From contig JAJZCJ010000076.1 in assembly GCA_021846145.1 (NCBI GenBank), forward strand, positions 1 through 12,032: a stretch of DNA of 12,032 nucleotides, written 5' to 3'. Both the position numbers and the translations under genes were made by a program. Below, in pieces: positions 1-6,282 of the stretch. Every line of letters begins with the position of its first letter. Within the stretch, counting starts at the first letter, position 1. The notes under the pieces are model-generated. The model saw only the letters and a list, made by a program, of their open reading frames with translations. It made no database searches and was not told where the DNA came from. The DNA is from Bacillota bacterium. Its GTDB lineage: Bacteria; Bacillota; Bacilli; Alicyclobacillales; SLC66.

Positions 1-81
1 ACTGATAAATTTGGTATTGGGTATAAGCCTGATTACATCACAGAACCATTTCTCCATTACGAGTGTCAGGATGGATCCTAA
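1..81 (+). CDS. possible 3' end of an upstream gene (partial, unrecognised)
   Basis: From the window edge an open frame runs 26 codons to a TAA at 79-81 (begins TDKFGIGYKP, ends HYECQDGS). The composition looks protein-like, but I recognise no family, and so short an open stretch can occur by chance. No hairpin terminator is evident just after the stop. If real, this is the C-terminus of a gene outside the window. It is separated by about 250 bases from the promoter of the sulfur cluster. Confidence 0.25.
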   Translation, partial: TDKFGIGYKPDYITEPFLHYECQDGS

Positions 82-328
82 GTATTTTTTGTTATTTCAC
101 GTTTCTTCACGTTCACTACAACGGGTGCGTAGAGAACTCCCTAGTATGTTGACTTTACCTGAAAGAATACCCACATTAAAAAGTCTGAATGTCATGATTG
201 GGATATTGTTGACACTTCAACTTCTACGCGTGATTCATGTGACGATTGCTCGTGGGGGTGATCTAGGCTTGGGGGTTTCGGGAGATTTGTTAGCGATGAA
301 AATCAAAGGTGGAAAAATTCCGTGACGC
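82..328. other. gene-free stretch, nothing recognised
   Basis: About 250 bases with no recognisable gene. An open frame from a TTG at 11 to a TGA at 323-325 would encode 104 residues. It has no visible ribosome binding site, overlaps the possible upstream gene tail in another frame, and resembles no family I know. Its C-terminal part (LARGGDLGLG-like, Gly/Leu rich) could be a remnant, but I cannot name one. No tRNA, repeat or clear terminator is visible. Confidence 0.3.
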
Positions 329-358
329 TTGACAAATACCACCGGGGGTATATATAGT
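329..358 (+). promoter_or_regulatory. sigma-A-type promoter with embedded CsoR/CstR-type operator
   Basis: The -35 box TTGACA lies at 329-334. A -10 of TATAGT (353-358, spacer 18) or TATATA (351-356, spacer 16) follows. Between the boxes, at 336-351, is ATACCACCGGGGGTAT, a 16-bp inverted repeat in which 7 of 8 pairs match (only A341/G346 fails). A-T-rich ends around a G/C tract are the known pattern of CsoR-family operators, including those of the persulfide sensor CstR. A CsoR-family gene lies in the cluster this promoter starts (2107), so autoregulated repression is the natural inference. Repressor bound here would occlude RNA polymerase. Confidence 0.75.
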
Positions 359-410
359 ATGTAGTGTAGTAGAGCAAAGTAATGAATAATGATGTGGAGG
401 TTATTTTGTA

Positions 411-719
411 ATGGCATTTCAACAATGGCTATCTATCGATGTGAAAGAACGTATCAAAACCGGTTCGCCGATTCAAATTGTAGATGTACGTGAGCCCTAT
501 GAATTTGACAACGGACATATTCCAGGCGCAAAATTAATACCACTGGGTCAACTGCAGACGCGCATCAGTGAAATTGATAAAAGCGCTGAAACTATCGTTG
601 TTTGCCATAGCGGTGGCCGCAGCAGTGTGGCGTGTGATTTCTTGGATCAACTCGGATATCAGAACATCCGCAATTTGATGGGCGGCATGTCAGCTTGGGA
701 TGGCCAAGTCGAGTATTAA
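411..719 (+). CDS. single-domain rhodanese (sulfurtransferase) 1
   Basis: A cytoplasmic 102-residue rhodanese, which moves sulfane sulfur as an enzyme-bound persulfide between thiosulfate or low-molecular-weight persulfides and thiol acceptors. The family signature DVREPYEF is at 25-32 and GHIPGA at 35-40. The active-site loop CHSGGR is at 65-70 with catalytic Cys65, the only Cys. The length is normal for a single-domain rhodanese. ATG 411 is preceded by GGAGG at 396-400. It is the first gene of the cluster, about 53 bases after the likely transcription start, and 33 bases before the FAD-domain gene. It resembles the third rhodanese (2813) closely (shared DVREPYEF, GHIPGA, LIPLGQ), so the two are probably paralogues. 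The true donor and acceptor cannot be read from sequence; the adjacent disulfide oxidoreductase is a plausible partner. Confidence 0.93.
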   Translation: MAFQQWLSIDVKERIKTGSPIQIVDVREPYEFDNGHIPGAKLIPLGQLQTRISEIDKSAETIVVCHSGGRSSVACDFLDQLGYQNIRNLMGGMSAWDGQVEY

Positions 720-752
720 GATAATGGCGTTTTGCAAATTGGGGTGATTAAC

Positions 753-1328
753 ATGTCAGCGTATCAAGTCATTATTGTAGGCGGAGGAGTCGCTGGATTA
801 TCGTGTGCGATTTATACTGGGCAGGCGGGGCTTCGCACACTTGTGATCGATAATGGTGAATCACAACTCCTACGAGTGAAGCAAATTAGGAATTATCCTG
901 GGATGGCTCCTGAGACCTCTGGGGAAGAGTGGATGCGCACCGCTCGCATGCAGGCTGAAAATGCTGGAGTGGAATTTGTAAATGCGCATGTGGACAAAAT
1001 GGTACTGGATCATCGCCCCTATCAGGTGACAGACCGTAACAATCAGATATGGACATCTGAGTTTATCGTTCTTTCCGTCAATTTGGGGTTTGAGTTACTG
1101 GAAAATCACGGTCTTCATTTGGGTGTCAATCGACATGTTCCCAGTAACAAGGTTCGGTATGTTGAACACGTAAATCTGGAAGGCACGACGGGGGTACCTG
1201 GAGTATATGTTGCAGGATTGCTTGCTCATGTTCCAAGTCAAACGGTCATTGCAGCGGGCCAAGGCACTTTTGTGGGGGTACAGATTGCCTCTGAAGCATT
1301 AGGACGCCCCTATATGTGGCATGATTAA
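753..1328 (+). CDS. stand-alone FAD domain related to thioredoxin reductase, lacking the NADPH domain and CxxC
   Basis: 191 residues from ATG 753 (GGGGTGA at 741-747); an upstream in-frame TTG at 732 has no ribosome binding site. The N-terminus has the dinucleotide motif GGGVAG (10-15) and, further on, NYPG as in thioredoxin reductase. The C-terminus has GVYVAGL and AAGQGTFVGVQIASEAL, matching the second half of the FAD domain of that family. The roughly 120-residue NADPH domain that normally sits between these halves and carries the redox CxxC is absent, and only one Cys remains (residue 18). The Asp of the usual GxFAxGD flavin motif is Leu. The frame is open and the gene sits between cluster members, so it looks like a compact family rather than a decayed gene. 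It probably binds FAD and works with the neighbouring disulfide oxidoreductase or rhodaneses. Catalysis and electron donor are unknown. Confidence 0.8.
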   Translation: MSAYQVIIVGGGVAGLSCAIYTGQAGLRTLVIDNGESQLLRVKQIRNYPGMAPETSGEEWMRTARMQAENAGVEFVNAHVDKMVLDHRPYQVTDRNNQIWTSEFIVLSVNLGFELLENHGLHLGVNRHVPSNKVRYVEHVNLEGTTGVPGVYVAGLLAHVPSQTVIAAGQGTFVGVQIASEALGRPYMWHD

Positions 1329-1357
1329 AGGATCGGGTAATGAAAGGAGGAGTTATA

Positions 1358-2005
1358 GTGGCTTTGATCGGCAAAAAAGATCAGGATGTTTTGCGCAAAC
1401 GTTTTAGTGAAATGCAGCACAAAGTCAAGATCGTTATGTTTGAAGCGGCGCTGGACTGTGTATATTGTCCACAAACAAAACAAATTTTGGAGGAAATTTC
1501 GGAGCTTTCCGATAAAATTGAAGCGACCATCTATAATTTCCATACGGAAAAAGAGTTGGTGGAAAAATACCACATTGATAAGATCCCGGCAATGGTGATG
1601 CTTGATGAAAATGAGAAAGACTTCGGCATTCGTTTTTATGGCATCCCTTCAGGCTATGAATTTTCTACGCTGATTGAAGATATCATGATGTTGTCTACCG
1701 GAGAGACATCACTTGCTAAAAAGACAGTGGAATCGTTGAAGAACTTAATGAAGCCAGTTCATTTGCAAGTGTTTGTCACACCCACCTGACCATATTGCCC
1801 AGCCGCGGTGCGGTTTGCTCATATGGCAGCATTTGTTAGTGACCAAGTAACTGGAGATATGGTGGAAGCTTCTGAGTTCCCAGAGTTATCCGATCGTTTT
1901 GGTGTATATGGGGTACCAAAAACCATCATCAATGCAATAGGAGAAGTGGAAGGCTCTGTGCCTGAGCAACAATTTATGGATCAAATCATGCAGGTGTTAA
2001 AATAA
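1358..2005 (+). CDS. two-domain thioredoxin/glutaredoxin-like disulfide oxidoreductase, predicted selenoprotein (UGA = Sec144)
   Basis: Predicted 215-residue cytoplasmic protein of the protein disulfide oxidoreductase (PDO) type, with two tandem thioredoxin folds. Fold 1 has CVYC at 34-37 and cis-Pro in KIPAM (Pro77). Fold 2 has VFVTPT-U-PYCP with Sec144 and Cys147, and cis-Pro in GVPKT (Pro187). The start is GTG 1358, set by AAAGGAGG at 1343-1350; ATG 1340 lies upstream of that site. An in-frame TGA at 1787-1789 stands exactly where the first Cys of CPYC is expected. The frame continues without shift to a TAA at 2003-2005 through normal family sequence. A SECIS-like hairpin follows the TGA. 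The length matches PDO proteins (about 220-230 residues). Likely role: reducing or transferring disulfides, selenenylsulfides or persulfides, fed by neighbouring proteins. Alternatives are a TGC/TGT-to-TGA sequencing error or a true nonsense mutation. A standard caller will split it at 1789. Confidence 0.82.
1787..1826 (+). promoter_or_regulatory. candidate bacterial SECIS element directly after the UGA
   Basis: Right after TGA 1787-1789, CCATAT (1790-1795) pairs perfectly with ATATGG (1821-1826). An internal loop of five bases per side follows. Then AGCCGC (1801-1806) pairs with GCGGTT (1810-1815, one G-U pair), leaving apical loop GGT at 1807-1809. The loop lies 17 nt after the UGA and carries the GG(U) typical of SelB-bound bacterial SECIS hairpins such as the one in E. 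coli fdhF. Bacterial SECIS elements lie in coding sequence just after the UGA, as here. I folded this by eye; no energy was computed. Confidence 0.75.
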
Positions 2006-2018
2006 CGTTAGTTTTAGA

Positions 2019-2056
2019 CAAGGACGGGGATTGCTGCAGGCGTTACCCCGTCTTTG
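2019..2056 (+). terminator. intercistronic hairpin between the selenoprotein gene and cstR (possible weak terminator or processing site)
   Basis: CAAGGACGGGG (2019-2029) pairs with CCCCGTCTTTG (2046-2056): 11 pairs, one of them G-U, around a 16-nt loop. Only a broken T-run follows, so it may be a leaky terminator or an RNA-stability element that sets the ratio of upstream to downstream genes. It sits in the only sizeable gap (101 bases) of the cluster. I found no convincing separate promoter before cstR. Confidence 0.5.
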
Positions 2057-2106
2057 TTGCATCAAGATGTATGATCAGATCACCCCAAGTGTAGAGGTGA
2101 AAAACA

Positions 2107-2370
2107 ATGGAATATACAGATGCCATGAAAAATCGCTTAAAGCGAATTGAAGGGCAGGTACGTGGTGTACTTAACATGATGGAACGGCAAGAAGAGTGCG
2201 CTGATTTGGTTACCCAATTAAATGCGGTGCGATCGGCTGTTGATCGCCTGTCAATGTATATTGTCACCACCAATCTTGAATCTTGCCTTCGCAGGGAACT
2301 TAATACTGGGAATCCGGATGACAATGTAATCGCTGAAGCGGTGCAATTGATTATGCGTACCCGTGGTTAA
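2107..2370 (+). CDS. cstR: CsoR-family (DUF156) repressor, CstR-like persulfide sensor
   Basis: An 87-residue all-helical repressor of the CsoR/RcnR/CstR family. These proteins form tetramers that release DNA when metal binds or when their thiols are modified. The N-terminal RLKRIEGQVRGV (10-21) is the family signature for DNA binding. It has exactly two Cys, at 31 and 60, the spacing known for Staphylococcus aureus CstR. The position where copper-sensing CsoR has its ligand His is Asn56, so a Cys-His-Cys copper site is absent. This favours sensing of persulfides or polysulfides by crosslinking Cys31 and Cys60 of neighbouring subunits. ATG 2107 follows AGAGGTGA (2093-2100). The surrounding rhodaneses and TauE exporter, and the operator-like palindrome at 336-351, support autoregulation of the whole cluster. 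The sub-family is inferred from residues and context. Confidence 0.85.
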   Translation: MEYTDAMKNRLKRIEGQVRGVLNMMERQEECADLVTQLNAVRSAVDRLSMYIVTTNLESCLRRELNTGNPDDNVIAEAVQLIMRTRG

Positions 2371-2399
2371 GTGGTTTTGTATTTAAAGGAGTGACAGCA

Positions 2400-2801
2400 T
2401 TGAATAGTGGAATTTGGATATTATTAGCCATCATTGTGGTGTATTTAGTTGTGAAATTCACTCGCAATAAAAAGTTTCAGAACATTCCTGTCGATCAGTT
2501 AACGCAATGGGTCAAAGCAGACATTAATCGTGTGGTTGTGGATGTGCGCGAGGTGGACGAATATACGGGTGGTCACTTTCCAGGGGCGATCAATATCCCA
2601 CTTTCCGCACTGTCAAATAAGCTTGGCAATATCCCTAAAGATAAGGATGTTGCGTTAGTTTGCCGCAGTGGAAACCGCAGCATGCAAGCGGCACGGGTGT
2701 TGAAAAGCAATGGCTATCAAAAGATTTGGAATGTCAGCAGGGGCATGTCAGGGTGGAATGGTCAAATGGAAAAGGGAAGCAAACCAGGCAAGTTGAAATA
2801 G
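2400..2801 (+). CDS. membrane-anchored rhodanese (sulfurtransferase) 2
   Basis: 133 residues if translation starts at TTG 2400, placed 8 bases after the strong AAAGGAGTGA site (2385-2394). A GTG at 2391 lies inside that site and is unlikely to be used. Residues 5-18 (IWILLAIIVVYLVV) form one transmembrane helix followed by the basic KFTRNKK, which puts the C-terminal domain in the cytoplasm by the positive-inside rule. The rhodanese domain follows, with DVREVDEY at 48-55, GHFPGA at 58-63 and active-site loop CRSGNR at 88-93 (Cys88). The C-terminus is a short basic tail (GKLK). It likely handles sulfane sulfur at the inner face of the membrane, perhaps near the TauE exporter or a membrane sulfide oxidase encoded elsewhere. 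It starts 29 bases after cstR and is 11 bases from the next rhodanese, so co-transcription is very likely. Confidence 0.9.
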   Translation: MNSGIWILLAIIVVYLVVKFTRNKKFQNIPVDQLTQWVKADINRVVVDVREVDEYTGGHFPGAINIPLSALSNKLGNIPKDKDVALVCRSGNRSMQAARVLKSNGYQKIWNVSRGMSGWNGQMEKGSKPGKLK

Positions 2802-2812
2802 GAGGGAATTAG

Positions 2813-3115
2813 ATGGACATTTGGTCAACACAACAGGTGTTAGATGCTGTGAACTCTGGGAAAAAAATCCGCATTATTGATGTGAGGGAACCGTATGAGT
2901 TTTCTGAGGGGCATATCCCTGGAGCGGAACTCATTCCACTCGGGCAAATTTCCGGTGCAATTACTAAATTGAGTAAAGATGATTCGATTGTGGTGGTTTG
3001 TCGATCAGGTGCGCGGAGTCTCAGGGCGTCGCAATTTTTATCATCCCAAGGATTTAAAAATGTAATTAATATGCAGGGTGGCATGCTGTCCTGGAGGGGC
3101 ACTGTAGCGCACTAA
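2813..3115 (+). CDS. single-domain rhodanese (sulfurtransferase) 3
   Basis: A 100-residue cytoplasmic rhodanese. The signature DVREPYEF is at 23-30, GHIPGA at 33-38 and active-site loop CRSGAR at 63-68, with Cys63 as the only Cys and expected persulfide carrier. ATG 2813 follows AGGAGGG (2800-2806), which overlaps the stop of the preceding gene, so translation of the two is probably linked. It is a likely paralogue of the first gene of the cluster, but the loop residues differ (CRSGAR against CHSGGR). Loop residues shape substrate choice in this superfamily, so the copies may have different donors or acceptors. The next gene, the TauE-type exporter, starts 38 bases later. Confidence 0.92.
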   Translation: MDIWSTQQVLDAVNSGKKIRIIDVREPYEFSEGHIPGAELIPLGQISGAITKLSKDDSIVVVCRSGARSLRASQFLSSQGFKNVINMQGGMLSWRGTVAH

Positions 3116-3153
3116 GACAACAGTATTTTGACAGCTAGGGAGATGAACCGGCG

Positions 3154-3939
3154 ATGACCGGTGTCCAAGTCTTATTGGCAGTACTATCAGGTGGCATTGT
3201 AGGATTTACCCTCGGTCTACTTGGCGGAGGTGGCTCCATTCTTGCCGTTCCATTGTTACTTTATGTCGTGGGAATCCACAATACACATGTAGTCATCGGT
3301 AGCACAGCACTTGCTGTAGCGGTCAACGCGTATATGGTGATGATCCCCCATTGGCGACAACGGCATGTGAATTGGAAAGCGGCGATTATGTTTGCAATTC
3401 CAGGTGTGTTAGGTGCCTTTGTGGGATCAGAATTAGGGAAAATAGCCCCAGACAAGCAACTTTTATTTTTGTTTGCAATATTGATGATGGTTGTCGCGGT
3501 ATGGATGTTGCGTCCGGCGAAAAAAGACATTCAGAATTCCCTAGGATCTACGATCCACATGAAGATCGGGAGAGTGCTTGGTACAGGGTTTAGCGTTGGC
3601 GTGATTTCTGGATTTTTTGGCATCGGTGGCGGATTTTTAATCGTCCCGGGTCTTATTTTTGCGACAGGGATGTCGATGATTCAAGCGATTGGCACTTCGC
3701 TATTTTCGGTGGGAACGTTTGGGCTCACTACGGCGATTGACTATGCCGTATCAGGGCTTATCAATATATGGGTAGTCGTTGAGTATGTCGCAGGTGGTGT
3801 CGTCGGCGGTTATTTTGGTGCCTTATTGGCTAAACGCCTAAGTCGGCAAAAGCGCATGCTTAATATCATTTTTGCAGTGATTATTATCCTTGTAGCGGTA
3901 TACATGCTGTTTATTAACATAGAGGCGATTCATTTTTAG
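3154..3939 (+). CDS. TauE/SafE-family membrane transporter (probable sulfite/sulfur-anion exporter)
   Basis: A 261-residue polytopic membrane protein with about eight hydrophobic segments in two homologous halves, as in the TauE/SafE family (formerly DUF81). Each half carries the glycine-rich family motif: GLLGGGGS at 21-28 and GFFGIGGG at 153-160, each followed by a hydrophobic V-P segment. Members export sulfite, sulfoacetate or related anions across the cytoplasmic membrane. The substrate here is not readable from sequence, but sulfite or thiosulfate fits a cluster of rhodaneses under a CstR-like repressor, as in the staphylococcal cst locus, which also includes tauE. I see no Cys. ATG 3154 follows a weak purine-rich GGGAGATGAA. 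It is the last gene of the cluster and ends just before a hairpin terminator. Confidence 0.88.
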   Translation: MTGVQVLLAVLSGGIVGFTLGLLGGGGSILAVPLLLYVVGIHNTHVVIGSTALAVAVNAYMVMIPHWRQRHVNWKAAIMFAIPGVLGAFVGSELGKIAPDKQLLFLFAILMMVVAVWMLRPAKKDIQNSLGSTIHMKIGRVLGTGFSVGVISGFFGIGGGFLIVPGLIFATGMSMIQAIGTSLFSVGTFGLTTAIDYAVSGLINIWVVVEYVAGGVVGGYFGALLAKRLSRQKRMLNIIFAVIIILVAVYMLFINIEAIHF

Positions 3940-3948
3940 TTCAAACGC

Positions 3949-5088
<1,140 letters not shown>

Positions 5089-5121
5089 TCACCTTTCTAA
5101 AGACAAATTTCTCACATTAGT

Positions 5122-5150
5122 ATTGTAAAGCTGCTCGTACAAGGCGGCAA
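5122..5150 (-). promoter_or_regulatory. mnmA promoter
   Basis: On the minus strand TTGCCG (5150-5145) and TACAAT (5127-5122) are separated by 17 bases. Transcription would start near 5115, about 35 bases before the mnmA start. It overlaps the -35 region of the divergent methyltransferase promoter. Confidence 0.6.
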
Positions 5151-5164
5151 GTGACGGGTATAAT
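5136..5164 (+). promoter_or_regulatory. promoter of the methyltransferase gene
   Basis: A perfect -10 TATAAT at 5159-5164 with a weak -35 (CGTACA, 5136-5141) at 17-base spacing. It is divergent from, and overlaps, the mnmA promoter, so the two may compete for polymerase. Confidence 0.55.
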
Positions 5165-5204
5165 GGATAAAGGATTTGATTTGTGATTTACAGGAGGAAA
5201 AATG

Positions 5205-5774
5205 ATGACACATCGCTTTAATCCACTGCATGCAGACAGGCTTTTATCCGCAGAGCGCATGCAAATGATTTCACCAGCAAAAATTATCGATCACCTCAAC
5301 ATTCAAACCGACCAAATTGTGGCAGATGTGGGTGTGGGGCCAGGATTTTTCGCGATTCCCTTTGCCAAGCATACTGGTAATTTGGTATATGGAATTGACA
5401 TTGAACCACAAATGTTGACATTACTAGTCGATCGCGCAGAACAAGCACAGGTTCAGTTGGAGGCAATTCAAGCCAGCGCAGAACAAATTCCACTCGCTGA
5501 TCAACTTGTAGACCGCACGCTGTGTGCTTTTGTTTTGCATGAGGTAAATAACCCCGTAGGTGCGTTACAGGAATTTAAGCGTATTACAAAAAAAGCAGGG
5601 TTAATCGGAATTGTAGAATGGGAGAAAAAAGCCACAAAGCACGGACCTCCCGTAGAGGAGCGATTAAGCCGTGAAGAATTAACGAAGGCTTTAGCACATG
5701 CTCAACTTGAGCCGCGAGAATGGGTGGACTTGAGTGAGGATCATTACCTGTGTATTTGTAATTCGCTCACGTAA
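5205..5774 (+). CDS. class I SAM-dependent methyltransferase
   Basis: 189 residues from ATG 5205, seven bases after AGGAGG (5192-5197); ATG 5202 is also possible. The SAM-binding motif I, VADVGVGPGFF, lies at about residues 38-48. The acidic motif II, GIDIEPQML, lies at about 63-71. ASAEQIPL and the FVLHEV motif follow, as in UbiE/Methyltransf_11-like enzymes. The N-terminus (FNPLHADRLLSAER...ISPAKII) is typical of a small Bacillota/archaeal methyltransferase group whose substrates are mostly unknown. No extra substrate domain, membrane segment or signal peptide is visible, so it is a soluble enzyme. It is transcribed alone, divergent from mnmA and convergent with hxlR. I cannot assign the substrate. 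Confidence 0.88.
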   Translation: MTHRFNPLHADRLLSAERMQMISPAKIIDHLNIQTDQIVADVGVGPGFFAIPFAKHTGNLVYGIDIEPQMLTLLVDRAEQAQVQLEAIQASAEQIPLADQLVDRTLCAFVLHEVNNPVGALQEFKRITKKAGLIGIVEWEKKATKHGPPVEERLSREELTKALAHAQLEPREWVDLSEDHYLCICNSLT

Positions 5775-5796
5775 ATTAAGCTGAATAACTGATGTG

Positions 5797-5837
5797 CATG
5801 TAACCGTTCGCCTAACATCAAGACGAACGGTTACATG
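5797..5837. terminator. 14-bp perfect inverted repeat between convergent genes (probable bidirectional terminator)
   Basis: CATGTAACCGTTCG (5797-5810) and its exact complement CGAACGGTTACATG (5824-5837) flank a 13-nt loop. The stop codon of the minus-strand HxlR gene (5831-5833) lies inside one arm. No proper T-run follows on either strand; a TTTTT occurs only some 10 bases later on the + strand. Termination is the likely role from its place between convergent genes, but a protein-binding site is possible. Confidence 0.6.
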
Positions 5838-6166
5838 GCCTTGGTGTTTTTAGTATTCAACCATTCATCAGCCCATTTTTGCACTTCATTCATCGCTGGC
5901 TCTAGTGCTTTCCCCATGTCAGTGAGCTCGTATTCAATGCGCACTGGTGTTTCAGGATATACTATTCTCCGCAAGATTCCTGCAGATTCAAGCTCTTTGA
6001 ACCGCTCAGCAAGCATCCGATCGCTCATGTTCGGAATAATTTCAGAGAAGTCTTTAAATCGCTTGGAGCCATCCAACATCACGCGGATAATAAGTCCCGT
6101 CCAGCGTTTTCCCAATAAAGTGAAAGCATCTTCAAATTTTGGGCAAAGATGATAGTCATGATCCAT
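5831..6166 (-). CDS. HxlR-family transcriptional regulator with an N-terminal Cys (possible thiol sensor)
   Basis: A 111-residue winged-helix DNA-binding protein. The family pattern is clear: CPKFEDAFTLLGKRWTGLII at the N-terminus, the recognition region RFKDFSEIIPNMSDRMLAERFKELE, and the wing (VRIEYELTDMGKAL). Cys8 is the only Cys, in the HxCP position conserved in redox-sensing members such as YodB, CatR and HypR of Bacillus, which react with electrophiles or disulfide stress. Sensing here is inference. ATG 6166 is chosen because AGGAGG (6180-6175) lies 8 bases upstream; GTG 6172 would be only 2 bases from it. The gene stands alone, so its targets are not shown by its neighbours; the usual target is its own promoter or an adjacent oxidoreductase. 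Confidence 0.92.
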   Translation of the reverse strand: MDHDYHLCPKFEDAFTLLGKRWTGLIIRVMLDGSKRFKDFSEIIPNMSDRMLAERFKELESAGILRRIVYPETPVRIEYELTDMGKALEPAMNEVQKWADEWLNTKNTKAM

Positions 6167-6187
6167 ATTCACTACCTCCTACGTGTA

Positions 6188-6221
6188 ATTTTAACACATC
6201 CTCTCGGCAATAGTAAGTTAC
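6188..6221 (-). promoter_or_regulatory. putative hxlR promoter with a small palindrome at the -35
   Basis: On the minus strand TAAAAT (6193-6188) lies 17 bases after a weak -35, TTACTA (6216-6211). A GTAAGTTAC palindrome (6213-6221, + strand) overlaps the -35, a usual place for autoregulation. The motif is short and could be chance. Confidence 0.35.
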
Positions 6222-6282
6222 AAATAATAATTCGCATACATAAAGTAAGTGTAATTGGGCGAGAATGCATATCGGAAAACGT

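Noticed and set aside
11..325. 104-residue open frame as a real gene
   Set aside because: No ribosome binding site, TTG start, overlap with another open frame and no recognisable family. I cannot support it.
1325..1573. Minus-strand open frames over the sulfur cluster (also 2043-2324, 2809-3102, 3261-3530)
   Set aside because: They lie antisense to well supported genes, lack ribosome binding sites and encode no recognisable domains.
1787..1789. TGA read as Trp or another residue through genome-wide code change
   Set aside because: helD, hutH and the IMPase-like gene end at TGA at their expected lengths, so TGA is a normal stop here.
1340..2005. Two separate small genes (149 and about 65 residues) or a pseudogene broken by nonsense mutation
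   Set aside because: Both parts are in one frame and together make a full-length two-fold protein. The second part has no ribosome binding site. The single TGA sits precisely at an active-site Cys position, followed by a SECIS-like hairpin.
2107..2370. Copper-sensing CsoR
   Set aside because: The Cys-His-Cys copper ligand set is incomplete (Asn56 in place of His), and no copper transporter or chaperone is adjacent.
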